Of a DNA stretch of 64,000 nt, positions 33,011 through 43,293 are shown one piece after another. The DNA is taken from assembly GCA_037043015.1 (NCBI GenBank), contig CM073326.1, positions 7,138,345 to 7,202,344 of the forward strand, in the 5' to 3' direction. Origin of the DNA: Bryum argenteum. Taxonomy: Eukaryota > Streptophyta > Bryopsida > Bryales > Bryaceae. Made by a program: the position numbers and the translations under genes. The notes beneath the pieces were generated by a model. It ran no database searches and had not been told where the DNA came from. It saw nothing but the letters and a program-made list of their open reading frames with translations. Position 1 is the stretch's first letter. Every line of letters starts with the position of its first letter.

Positions 33011-33870
33011 ATTCCAAGTAAGTTCCATGGGTATGATTTTTAGTGTAATTTGACAACATTCAGGGCTTGGGGGAGAAGCAAATACTAAGTCTAAAGCAAA
33101 GAAAATGGTTTTGGATTAGTTTAATAATCTAGTTGGTACCCATGAAGTGCTTTGATATATTATTGTAAATGAGTCTTAGAGCATTCAATTGATGTAAGTA
33201 GTATCATTGAGTAAGTAAATGTAACATGGTTTCTAAGAAAAACTCTTCAAGACATTCATAAAGCACCCGTGATGGAAGTCATTGAGGGGCCTATAGTTAT
33301 GTTACGTTTGGAGTCAAAATTTTGGATCCTCAATTTCTTTCAACAACCTTGAAATTTATTTCATTGCGGACTTTGTATTGGTGCCAAATTGTTAAGCTTG
33401 TAGAATACAAAATTGCATCTTATCTCTAGAGTCATTTAAAGCATTGAGATTGCCATGGCTGGTTGTACTTTAGGTCTTTCTGCCCATAATTATGAAAACT
33501 TTCAGGCAACCATCTACAAATGCTTCAGACAATATTTCTACTTCAAGCATAGCGTTTGCATGATGTTATTTGATTTTTCAGGAGCTTCGCAAAAATCCCG
33601 AAATTAGAAATATTATACACAATCATCACGGAGTTAGTAGGTAGGATATTGATATAGTTAAGGTAATTGTTGTAATAGGCACTTAAGGCGTATAGTTATA
33701 AAATGCGCATATACCATTAATGAATTAATGACCTCCGGGCCCATGAAGGGTGAGAAATTTCAGTGGGAACTTTTTTCCTACTCACCCCTCGTCCCCCCCT
33801 TTTGTAATTTCTAGGGGAGGTGAGGAGATGCAAACGTTATGGGATGAATCCCCAACTCCATACCATCACC
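33011..33870. other. intergenic DNA downstream of the FMN hydrolase gene
   Basis: No gene is supportable. A TTAACCCTTAAATTCC end starts at about 33000, so this is probably the beginning of a TTAA element whose other end I cannot find. Polyadenylation of the upstream gene should occur here, but no convincing signal stands out. Confidence 0.45.
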
Positions 33871-33879
33871 ATACCATCA

Positions 33880-34135
33880 TCATGCCATCACCATACCATC
33901 ATAATGTCATACCATCATCATGCCATCACCATACCATCATAATGTCATACCATCATCATGCCATCACCATACCATCATAATGTCATACCATCATCATGCC
34001 ATCACCATACCATCATAATGTCATACCATCATCATGCCATCACCATACCATCATAATGTCATACCATCATCATGCCATCACCATACCATCATAATGTCAT
34101 ACCATCATCATGCCATCACCATACCATACCATCAC
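33880..34135. repeat. 38-bp minisatellite of ACCAT motifs
   Basis: Six to seven near-perfect copies of a 38-bp unit, ATACCATCATCATGCCATCACC then ATACCATCATAATGTC. The unit is itself built from shorter CCATCA(C/T) words. The frame translates to a His/Tyr/Ser repeat, which is not a gene. Confidence 0.93.
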
Positions 34136-34949
34136 CATGCCCCTGACCCCCTGACCATCCCCTGACCTCATTGATCCCCTCACCTCATTAATTAATTAAT
34201 GCCTGTGCAGACCATTCTTAGTGGATAGTATATTGTTTGCATTCCTGGTATCTCCCCCCGCTAGAATACACTTGTTTGCTTTTTAGGAATCTCCCGGTAC
34301 TAGCAAAGCGCCATTGCAACTAGCGATATTGTTAAGGAGTCATGATTTTGTTGATGAGTTACTCAACCACCCATAGGCAAGTAACACCACTTTTACTTCT
34401 TTTGTCTTTATATTTACAGCTTTTTATTTACTTCATAAATCTCAAATTTATGATATTGTCCATTTATATAAAGACTCATGTTGTTACACTTGTTTGGACA
34501 TATAAGAGTTTATGTCAATATTCACTACAATAGAGAGTTACAACAAAAAACATTGATGTAATGATCTTGTACTCAATTACTTTTATTCGGTTGAGGATCC
34601 TTGATTTTGAAGGGAGGAATTTGTTTTGTGGAAAGGAGTAGAGGTTTCCAAAACCGTCAAGAAAGAAGAAGATGTTCATGAGGTCTCTCCGAGAATATTT
34701 TTGAGCTATTCATTTGGCTAGGATAATGGATGATCCATAAACATTGCGATTTTCCTTAAACATTCCCAAATTTGACCTATTGGTGACTATTCAAGGCTGC
34801 ACAACCTTACATTTTGTGAATGAAATTAATAGATTTTTTTGAAGCAAACACATATTTGTGATAAGGGGCAATATAGAGGATATTTGATTACACAAGATGA
34901 TACACAACATGCTCCATCCGAGAGAGATAGAGAGTCATGTATCTCTAGG

Positions 34950-35127
34950 CACCACATGCCGTGGCTTGGTGGTTGGAGCTCATGGCCCCAATGAGGAGGT
35001 CGTGGGTTCTATTTCTCATGCTGGCGTGGTGCTCACCACCATAGTCCACCCAACTATGGTGGGGGGGTCTTTGGACCTTGTTTTATGGGTACCTCAAAGC
35101 CCTTCGGGAATACTATGTCAAGTATCT
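34950..35127 (+). mobile_element. tRNA-derived SINE, decayed
   Basis: CGTGGCTTGGTGGTTGGAGC, then about 30 bp later GGTCGTGGGTTCTATTTC, has the spacing and sequence of box A and box B of plant tRNA-derived SINEs. Box A and box B each show mismatches. The unit runs directly into the TTAA element at 35132. No target duplication is visible. Confidence 0.5.
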
Positions 35128-35131
35128 TTAA

Positions 35132-36085
35132 CCCCTAAACGTCCCCAATGTCGTTTTTCTACATTTTGGATGTCAGGCAGAAACTTTGAAGAGCCATAAC
35201 GCCTTCATCCAAACTCCGTTTTGAATGAAATCACTTGGGTTGGGTCCCAAATCAAGTCTAGTGTGTATGTTAAAACTTTCAGAGCCATACAATCAGCTAT
35301 GAATTAATGACATGCATTTTAGTGGAGGCAGCTTTTGATTTTGGGTTTTCAGATATTAGGCATGTTTTATATTTACAAGCCAATTATGTGAAACCAAAAA
35401 TATATTTTTTACATGAACATGGTCTTTAGATGAAATCTAACAATCTTCTACTTGGAAGATTTTTGATCCAAATACTTTTGGTATTACATTTTCAATGATG
35501 TTTCCACAATGAAAATAGTGAAAAAATGGATGGTTTTTGAACAACTATATCTTTTTCATCCACCGTTAGATTTCAACTTTATTTTTTCGGATGTATTCTG
35601 ATTAGATTCTACTCTCACTAGTACAAATCATGACCAAATCGAAGATGTTTCATAGATAAGGCGTAGATTTGAGTGCATAGGGACAAGTTTTGGACTCTTT
35701 TCCCTTTGTAAATTTATTGGTAGTTTTCACCATTGCAAGGGTATTTTTAGAGCCAAGTAATTATTTTGATGATGTTTTTTTACGAACGGGTACTATTGAG
35801 ATGAAGATGAACAACTTTCTAGTTGGAGATTTTTTCATTGTAGTAGCTTTGTTGGTAGATTTTCCACTCTAAAGTGAAAATGATGAAATTTTGTAGCTTG
35901 CACTAATATGTTATGATCTTGCAGTCTATAAGGCCTCATGACTCAAATTTTGGTCCACATGACCTACAACAAGTCTATTACAAGTTTATACGGTTGATAT
36001 CTAAATAGCTTATATTCATTTTCGTCTATGACAGTTTTTTTGAAAATGTGATTTTTGGCTAAAAATAGTTTGGGACGTATAGGGG
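35132..36085. mobile_element. TTAA element, family C, intact (954 bp)
   Basis: CCCCTAAACGTCCCC follows TTAA (35128-35131) and GGGACGTATAGGGG precedes TTAA (36086-36089). The interior matches, inverted, the copies at 9754-16052 and 53957-54917. No transposase-like protein is encoded; the open frame at 35690-35872 is not conserved between copies. Confidence 0.88.
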
Positions 36086-36119
36086 TTAAGGCACTAGTAA
36101 CTAGCGTAGTTATAGAGTC

Positions 36120-36172
36120 CACCCTCGAAAGGGGGAAGTAGTATTGCTCCAATTTCCCCTTGTCTTGTTCAG
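36120..36172 (+). repeat. truncated copy of the 53.3-kb tail repeat
   Basis: GGGGGAAGTAGTATTGCTCC and the following AATTTCCCCTTGTC match 53308-53345 nearly exactly, then similarity stops where the next repeat begins. Confidence 0.7.
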
Positions 36173-36179
36173 CGCAAAA

Positions 36180-36956
36180 AACGCTTGTTGGCTGAAAATT
36201 TTAAGGTTAGGTACTTAATACAAGGTGGTAGTTTAGGATAACAATTACCATCTCTATTGTCAAAATTTAGATAAGTGACTGAAACTTTGAAGAGCCATAT
36301 GTCCGTTCTTCACAAAATTTGTCGAATAATTTAAACGAGAAGTCCACTTTTAGTAATAAAAATTGCATATTTTTCCAAGATTGTATGGGTTTATGGCATG
36401 CATTTTGGTGTAACTTTTATTTGAAAGATTTGAAATATCGAGGAATTTGAAAATATTTAATATGGAAGCCAAAAATTTGAATCTCATTTATTTTCCCATA
36501 AATGAGTGAGGATGGAGTCCATTGATTCTGGAAGTTTTCTCATTAAAACCATTTTCATATTAGATTTCCAATGATGTATTTTCAAAGAGAAAATTTAAAG
36601 CAAGAATGGTCCTTGAGTTAGATCTCCATCATCCACTTGCAAATTTAAATTTTATATGTTGAAAACTTAAATTACAATACATGTCTACTTTTTAGGGGCA
36701 CTTGAAAGCATTCTCTTGTTTAATCCAAGATCTTTAAATCATAGCATGCATTTTAATGTAAAATGTGTAGTTCTGGACTAATTTTCTTTTGTAAATTTTA
36801 GAGTAGTATTTACCATCGCAAATTTATTATTTGTGCCAAAAAAAAACTTTGGTGATCTTCTATTAGACAAGAGTATTTTTACATCTTACAATACCTTCTA
36901 CAATTCTTTAAAATATTATGTGTTTTAAACAAAAAAAGTAGGACCAAAATCTTTAG
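36180..36956. mobile_element. diverged family C-like TTAA element
   Basis: GAAACTTTGAAGAGCCATA and GCATGCATTTTGGTG at matching spacing show relationship to the element at 35132. The right end is ATCTTTAGGGG followed by TAAA. The left end is not clear. Confidence 0.5.
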
Positions 36957-36989
36957 GGGTAAATAAGGGTTGTCTATATGGCTCAACAA

Positions 36990-37890
36990 CCTTTAGTTAC
37001 TAGTGAAATGAAATCGAAGTAAAATTCATCACACATGTAGATTTGTGTTATATAAAAAAAAAAAAACATAATCCTCTATGAATGTTGTATCAACCACTAA
37101 TTAATCTGGTTTGGTATTTTCAAAGAAAAAGTGATATTTAATTTTGTGAACAAATGAATTCTGCACTTTCTAAAAATCAATAAGCCTTTGCATACAACAT
37201 GTATAGGAATTTGAAGTTATCTAAATCGTTACACCACTCCTGTGGACATGATATCATCAAGGACAGGTTGAACGAACACTATATTCTTCCTTATCAAAGT
37301 CATTTTCACCGTAAAAATTGTATCAACTACAAACTCTTTGTACATTACAACATCGTAGCAATAAAAAAACAAGAGTGCTACACAAGTAGATTTTCTAAGG
37401 TGTAGAAAAAAGTGAAGAAAATAGCAACAACAAGCCATCTCGTACTTCCTGCTCAAGGCCTGAACTCCGACAATTCCCGTTTTTTCCATATCACGTGCAC
37501 AAGTCGTGCTTCCTTTCTAAGTTGCTAGTTGACTTGACCGTGGCAGCCTTGTTGACAAAATTCTAGGGAAGCTCAACAGAATCTTGCGAAACTCCCGTTT
37601 CTGTGGACCGAAGCCATCGATCTTTGTGTTGTCAATTCACCAGCACAATCGTGGAAGCTCTCCCAGCTTGCCAGTGAACAATTTTAGAGTGTCAAGCGGA
37701 CAAGGAAGTTAGTTGAGGTCTACTGAAGCATTAGCGGCTTCCTCTGTTTCTTACAGCAGCCTCGAATCTTGCTATCTATGAATGGATCGAAACAACAATT
37801 TATCTATGAATGTTCAGCCGGAAGCCACTGGATCATAATTTGAGCGCATTCTACAGTGCGACTCACTTTAGAGTAGCGACTCAATCTGCC
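36990..37890. other. intergenic DNA and SPARK-kinase upstream region
   Basis: No gene. A weak tail-family fragment lies at about 37245-37300 (ATCAAGGACAGGTTGAACG). The last 400 bp turn less AT-rich and probably hold the promoter and leader of the receptor kinase. Confidence 0.45.
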
Positions 37891-38003
37891 GAGTGATGAG
37901 TCCTGTCGATTGGAAGTTTCAGGATTCTGATCAATTGTTGTTTGAGAATGGAGGAGGTTTGGAAACAGTAACTTGGATTGGAGCTGGATTCGGGATGGTT
38001 GTC

Positions 38004-39824
38004 ATGAAGCACGTACTAGTTGTGTTTCTGCTTCTGGAGTTTGGATTACCAGCAAGTGGCAGGCTTCTGCAAGAAGGAACTTCAATTTGTCCCCTAGATT
38101 TATCTGTTTTGGAGAATTACACATGGATCAGGGGTGTCTGTGCCGAAGGAGCAGCGTCGTCACCCGCATGCTGCACAGCCGCGTTGTCAGGTATGGGCCT
38201 AGGACTCGCGAAGTATCTAAAAGAAACCGGCAATTTCGATCTTCCAGATCAAGCCACAGTCGAGGCCTGCTTGACAGAGCTTCAAGTTCGCATTGGTCTG
38301 CAAGACGACGTAGTCGGAACATGTTTTTTGAATCAACCCACGCCGAACAATTACAGCACCGCGAGTTTTCTCTTCAACCCTCTGCAGTGTCAGGGCATCC
38401 GTACCGGCGAGGATTTTCGGAGCATCGCAAACGCCATTAATACGACATCGATATTTTCCTCGTGCAGGCCGAAGCTCTATCAGCCGCAATGCACTTCATG
38501 TCAAGCGGATATGTGGGCAACGATCAATAGCATGACGGCTGTGAACTCGACGGCCGGATTGGGCTGCTTCGATCAGGTCGTTGTTTACGTCGCGGGTATA
38601 ATCAACGATTACGGTCCGTGGGATGTGAACACTGCAAACTGCATGTTTGCAGTGCCGTTGAAGGAAAGCTCGAAAACAAGCTTGTGGCTCGCTCTCGGTG
38701 TCGCCATGGCTGGTGTCGGGGTGCTCGGTCTCTCCGGAGTTGGCTATTGCGTCTGGCAGCACCGGAGAGCCACTGCGGTGCACCGTGAGTTTCTAGCTCG
38801 TAACAACAAGATGTGCTCCTCGCTCACATGGTTCAAATGGGGAGAAGTCAAAGCAGCAACTTCCAACTTCTCGGAGGAAGCTCTTTTGGGTGTGGGAAGC
38901 TACGGAAGCGTATACAAGGCGACGTTCAAAGACGGAAGTGTTCTCGCTGTGAAGCAGTTCCGAAACTGTACACCGGAAGGAGACATGGGGTTTCTGAACG
39001 AAGTCGAGGCCTTGAGCGTGCTCAAGCACAAGAACCTCGTCACGCTGCGAGGCTGTTGCATTGCAAGTAGCAAGCGCTCCGGTCATCAACGACTGCTCCT
39101 GTACGACTATCTCCCAAACCGAAGCCTGGCGGACCATCTCTTCGATCCCAAGAGCCAAACCTTGACATGGTTGCAACGGGAGCGAATTGCGATTGGCATG
39201 GCACAGGGGCTCGCGTATCTGCACTCTGGGGGTAAGAAGAAGGTCATTCACCGAGATATCAAGACTAGTAACATTCTTCTCGACAAGGACATGGAAGCTC
39301 GCGTGGCAGATTTCGGGCTCGCCACGCTCGCTGCTTCCGAGCAAGAGGAGTCAGTCCGAACCTCCCACATTTGGGGGACTCTGGGTCACGTTGCCCCCGA
39401 GTATGCAATCTACGGGCAGTTGACGGAGAAGAGCGATGTGTACAGTTTTGGTGTGTGCTTGCTGGAGCTGCTCAGTGGTCGGCGCGCGCTCGACCCGGGC
39501 TATATAACGGAGTGGGCGTGGGAAGTTGTGGAGAGTGGGAGCCTTGTCGATGTGATTGAGGAGTGTGTCCGCCGGAAGGGTCCGAATCAGTCTGTTTGTG
39601 TGATGAAGCGGTTTGTTATAGTCGCCTTGATGTGTGCTCATGTCATGGTGTCTGTGCGGCCGACCATGAGCGAGGTGGTGCGTATCTTGCAAGGTCATTG
39701 CGATGTTCCGTTTGAGCCGGCGCTTGAGCGTCCCTTGACGCCTCTCTCGTCGTGGAAGGCCTTTCATCTCTCCGGACTTGCGCATTATGATGCGGTTGCC
39801 GTGCCTGCGGAATCCAAGCCTTAG
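38004..39824 (+). CDS. SPARK-domain receptor-like serine/threonine kinase (RKF3-like)
   Basis: This encodes a plasma-membrane receptor kinase that should sense an extracellular signal and phosphorylate cytosolic targets. An upstream in-frame ATG at 37893 exists, but the Met at 38004 begins a clean signal peptide (MKHVLVVFLLLEFGLPASG), so I prefer 606 residues. The ectodomain has about a dozen cysteines in the SPARK pattern (CPLDLSVL, CCTAALSGMGLGLAKYL, CFLNQP, C-x2-C-x2 near 38490, WDVNTANCMF). A transmembrane helix lies at about 38670-38752. The kinase has GVGSYGSVYKA, AVKQF (ATP-binding Lys near 38951), HRDIKTSNILL, DFGLA and HVAPEYAIYGQLTEKSDVYSFG, so all catalytic residues are present. 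It is intronless, and GC content rises sharply over the gene. The ligand is unknown. Confidence 0.93.
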   Translation: MKHVLVVFLLLEFGLPASGRLLQEGTSICPLDLSVLENYTWIRGVCAEGAASSPACCTAALSGMGLGLAKYLKETGNFDLPDQATVEACLTELQVRIGLQDDVVGTCFLNQPTPNNYSTASFLFNPLQCQGIRTGEDFRSIANAINTTSIFSSCRPKLYQPQCTSCQADMWATINSMTAVNSTAGLGCFDQVVVYVAGIINDYGPWDVNTANCMFAVPLKESSKTSLWLALGVAMAGVGVLGLSGVGYCVWQHRRATAVHREFLARNNKMCSSLTWFKWGEVKAATSNFSEEALLGVGSYGSVYKATFKDGSVLAVKQFRNCTPEGDMGFLNEVEALSVLKHKNLVTLRGCCIASSKRSGHQRLLLYDYLPNRSLADHLFDPKSQTLTWLQRERIAIGMAQGLAYLHSGGKKKVIHRDIKTSNILLDKDMEARVADFGLATLAASEQEESVRTSHIWGTLGHVAPEYAIYGQLTEKSDVYSFGVCLLELLSGRRALDPGYITEWAWEVVESGSLVDVIEECVRRKGPNQSVCVMKRFVIVALMCAHVMVSVRPTMSEVVRILQGHCDVPFEPALERPLTPLSSWKAFHLSGLAHYDAVAVPAESKP

Positions 39825-41030
39825 AGTGTCCAACTAGTGCCTCTCAATCAAAGGTGGAGGTGGGTACATGAAACTTTTGTAACTCTCTTCACAAAAGTTT
39901 CTTCAATTTTGAAGCTCATGTCATGTAGCTCTTAACACAATTTATCACAAGGAGAGGTGCTTGGTTACAAATAACAAGACATGCTCTAAACAAGACATCA
40001 AAGCTTGTTTTGGAGCAAGGTTACAGGGCACATGGCCGGTGGTAATTGTTGCAAGCATACAGAAGGCGCAAGTGAGATGTGTATACTAGCATCTAGTACC
40101 TCTCCATGCCACATGTCATGTGTATACTAGCATTCAATACCTCTCCATGCCACATGTCGACAAGCTCCTCTATGCGTGTCAGAAGGCATTTACCTAGTGT
40201 ATTTGAGAGGTGCTCATTGGCAATGTACTTAGTCATCTTATTTCACTTAGGTAACAACTTTTAGTCAACAACAACAAGTACATGTGAGTAGAAAAAAAGC
40301 ATCTCCGCATGATGCTATTGCAAAATATCAAGATGAGGGAATTTTTTTTACAATGTATATATTGGAGAATGATTGTTATATATAAAAGAGGAAAAAGAAG
40401 TTGTTAGCGGGTATTTATGAGTATTTACAATTTTTCCATCTACTTGTAAATATTTCTAAGTATTGAGTACATGCATTGCGATGCTAGTTTGTTGACATAT
40501 CTCTATGTAAATATACTAAAAAAGTGAGCTATTGTTGTTGCTCATGTGAATCCACCCTCATAACTATTATATGAGGTAAACTGCAAAAGATCAGCACAAT
40601 ATTCAAAATGACGGACTGGAGTGAACTTTGCAAGAGGTACTAAATAACTTTGAAGGCTAAATTTCAACGCACTCAACATAAACATTTTAAATTGCGCCAT
40701 TTTTGAAACACCCACAAATCCAACTTTAAAAATTCAAACTAAAAAAATCTAAAATTCATGATTGGAGTATGTGTAACCTTCTACTTAATTTTCCATTCCA
40801 AAATTGCTCACAACCAACTTCACTGCAGATTTGTTATGCTGAAATTTGGGCTCTCATTCTTGCTAATTTATCTTAGGAACAGTAATTACGATACTTCTGT
40901 AACTTGAATAATAGATGAATTATTTATCATCCATTTTGTTCATTCATCCTCGTCCTTCCCTTTCCCTCCTATCTCCATAGCCGGTTTCGCTACAATCAAG
41001 CATTGGACTGTGAAGCTCGTCGGCACTCGA
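39825..41030. other. intergenic DNA between receptor kinase and LSM2
   Basis: No gene. A 42-bp direct duplication around 40085-40160 (GTGTATACTAGCAT...TACCTCTCCATGCCACATGTC) is visible. A decayed, inverted Tourist-like copy occupies about 40610-40865. Confidence 0.55.
40610..40865. mobile_element. decayed Tourist-like MITE
   Basis: Inverted relative to 46112-46389; shared blocks include the CCAACTTTAAAAATTC and TTTTCCATTCCAAAATTGCTCAC regions. The ends are decayed. Confidence 0.45.
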
Positions 41031-41084
41031 TAGTTGGCGGATCGATTGTTCGCCGTCGCCATCGTCATCCTCACAGGCATCATC

Positions 41085-42337
41085 ATGGTCAGTGTCTTCA
41101 GACTCCACTCACAGTCAAATGTCTTCAAAATAATTCTCACTACATCCGGTTCCGCGTGCATTAGGGTTATGTGTGCCGACGCAGTTGCTGTTTTGTTGTT
41201 TGCAGCTGTTCTTTTCGTATTTCAAGGAGCTCGTGGGAAAGGAGGTGATCGTGGAGCTCAAGAATGACTTGGCCATCAGCGGTATCCTGCATTCCGTGGA
41301 TCAGTATCTCAACATCAAATTAGAGAACACGCGCGTTGTCGATGACACCAAGTACCCGCACATGGTGAGCCTCTTCTCTTCTCCTTATTTCTTTCAAAGG
41401 CTGCCGTATCTGCAGTTTTCTATTTCGGCTTAAATCCTGCACTATTTCTGAAGGTCTCGCTTAAATCCTGGTCCGTTTGAGCGATTTTTCATCACTGTAG
41501 TTTTTTTAAGAGGAAACGAGTGTAAGTACAAAGCTCAATGAGAGACCAATTTTGAGGAAATTGCGTTCTTATTGCAAAACCCTAGCTGCATCGTTTGGTA
41601 TAACAACTCTAGGGTTTATTGTTGTGATTCACGAATAGCAACTCGATTTGGGATGTTCACAGCATTGACAGAGTTGCTTGTCACTTAGGCTTTAGATTAA
41701 GGTATCAGTGTCTTTTGATGTTGAGGTTTGTTGAGGTAGAGACACCTGAAATGGTCACTTCTGCTGCCACGCAACTTTTTTATCATCAAAATGGTGACTT
41801 TGCTGGCATGCCTATTTTGTATCATACGAATGGTCAAAATTTCACTAAGTCTTGTAGGCAAGAGGATTCCATCCCACTAAGAAACGTGGGATTTAGATCC
41901 TATATGCGAAAGTTAATGAGAGATGAAGTTTCATCAGTAGAAACATCTCAGATTCTCATCTATGATAGCAATGATGCCCGAACCTTCATACACTACAAGG
42001 TCATCATATACTACAAGGTTAGAAACCGAATTAGATACACTATTCTTGCGATTGCTGCTTTCTGTAAAGAACTGCTTCATCTACCTGGTTCTGCTTTATG
42101 ATATACGGAGGTCTTGTTGGAGCAGCTCAGAGCTGGGATCAGGGATGTTCAGCACTTGCTGGTTGTAAATTCTGATTCTCTATTTGTTGACTGTTGTTTT
42201 TTTTTACGGTATTGCAGCTGTCGGTGAAGAACTGTTTCATTCGAGGATCAGTGGTGAGGTATGTGCAACTTCCACCGGACGGTGTGGATGTGGACATCCT
42301 GCACGATGCCACAAGGAGGGAAGCTCGTGGCGGATGA
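41085..42337 (+). CDS. LSM2: U6 snRNA-associated Sm-like protein LSM2
   Basis: LSM2 is a core subunit of both the cytoplasmic LSM1-7 mRNA-decapping ring and the nuclear LSM2-8 ring that binds the U6 snRNA 3' end. Three exons join in frame: 41085-41087 (the ATG alone, followed by GTCAGT), 41206-41364 and 42218-42337, giving 93 residues, the length I recall for plant LSM2. The Sm1 motif is LVGKEVIVELKNDLAISGIL...DQYLNIKLENT and the Sm2 motif is CFIRGSVVRYVQLP. The tail DILHDATRREARGG is the conserved LSM2 ending. Intron 2 is about 850 bp and holds small AT-rich sequence only. The identity is essentially certain; only the ATG-only exon rests on splice logic rather than on protein similarity. Confidence 0.96.
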
Positions 42338-42814
42338 TGAAGCAATATTGAGCTTGCTGAGCCAGATGATGAAGCTCCAAGTAACACTCTGTCTAGCTTA
42401 GTTGATTGTGAGACCCTGCAAGCAATCTGTTGATGGGCCGAATCCTTTTGTACAGATACAATTGAGCTAAAAAGGTTTTCATCTCTGTAAACATTCTTGG
42501 TGCTCAATGCCTTTAGATATCTTGCAGCTCAACTTCTATAAATCAACATCCCTCATCAGCACTTGAAACTTGTTCATTGCTCCCATTGCTACATCACCTC
42601 CATTTCATCAGCTTCATGAGCGGCCACTTTTGGAAGCCTTTAAACAGTTTTGCGTAGGCATGGTTTGGGGGAAGTCGCAAGATAACATTCTAATATTGCA
42701 AACGGGAGCTCAGCATCACCAATCACATGTCTGAAAGGATGCCTATCAGATCTTATGTGTATGCTCGTTTCCAGATGTAGTAAAATCATGGCAAGAAAGC
42801 GATTTCTAGTGCAA

Positions 42815-43240
42815 ATGATCGGTGTTTTTGAGCACGAGCATTACATCGACAAAGGATACTCTTAAAAAATCCGGCCTTCCCAGCAACCACTAGAAGATGA
42901 AAGCGAACTTACGCATGCCCGTTTGACCCCGAAAGGCTCCAGTAGAGCTTCTCTGTACTTCATTTTCGAGACCTCGGTCCTTGAAGTGCCAAAGAATCAG
43001 CTCAGCAGAGATCGCAAATACAAATGATCGGACGAGCACGAGCATTTCACCAACAAATGGAATACTCAAAAATCAATAATGTTGGCCTACCCAGCAACCA
43101 CTAGACGATGAAAGCATACCTACATGCTCATTGTAGAGTTCTGATCGGTGATACTGAGCAGGAGCAATTCACCGGCGAATGGATCTCTCACAAATCAGTT
43201 ATTGGCGCTCTCCAGCAATCACTCGAACATGAAAAAACAC
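42815..43240. repeat. three diverged tandem copies of a ~200-bp unit upstream of the methyltransferase
   Basis: Blocks containing GAGCACGAGCATT...CCCAGCAACCACTAGAAGATGAAAG recur at about 42830-42905 and 43020-43110, with a more diverged third copy at about 43143-43232 (CAATTCACCGGCGAATGG...CAGCAATCACTCGAACATGAAA). They lie in the 5' leader or promoter of the gene at 43294. Confidence 0.75.
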
Positions 43241-43293
43241 CCCATCTGATCACTACAAGCACTACCTGCACTTCTTCCGTGCAAGCGCTGGCT

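Noticed and set aside
33750-33980. frame with His/Tyr/Ser repeats
   Set aside because: Translation of the ACCAT minisatellite.
33880-34135. CRISPR-like array
   Set aside because: Repeats are contiguous without unique spacers, and the DNA is plant nuclear; it is a minisatellite.
37893-38003. N-terminal extension of the SPARK kinase
   Set aside because: The in-frame Met at 38004 directly precedes a clean signal peptide; the extension would bury it.
38793-39344. 183-codon minus-strand frame over the kinase gene
   Set aside because: Antisense shadow of the receptor kinase; no domain.
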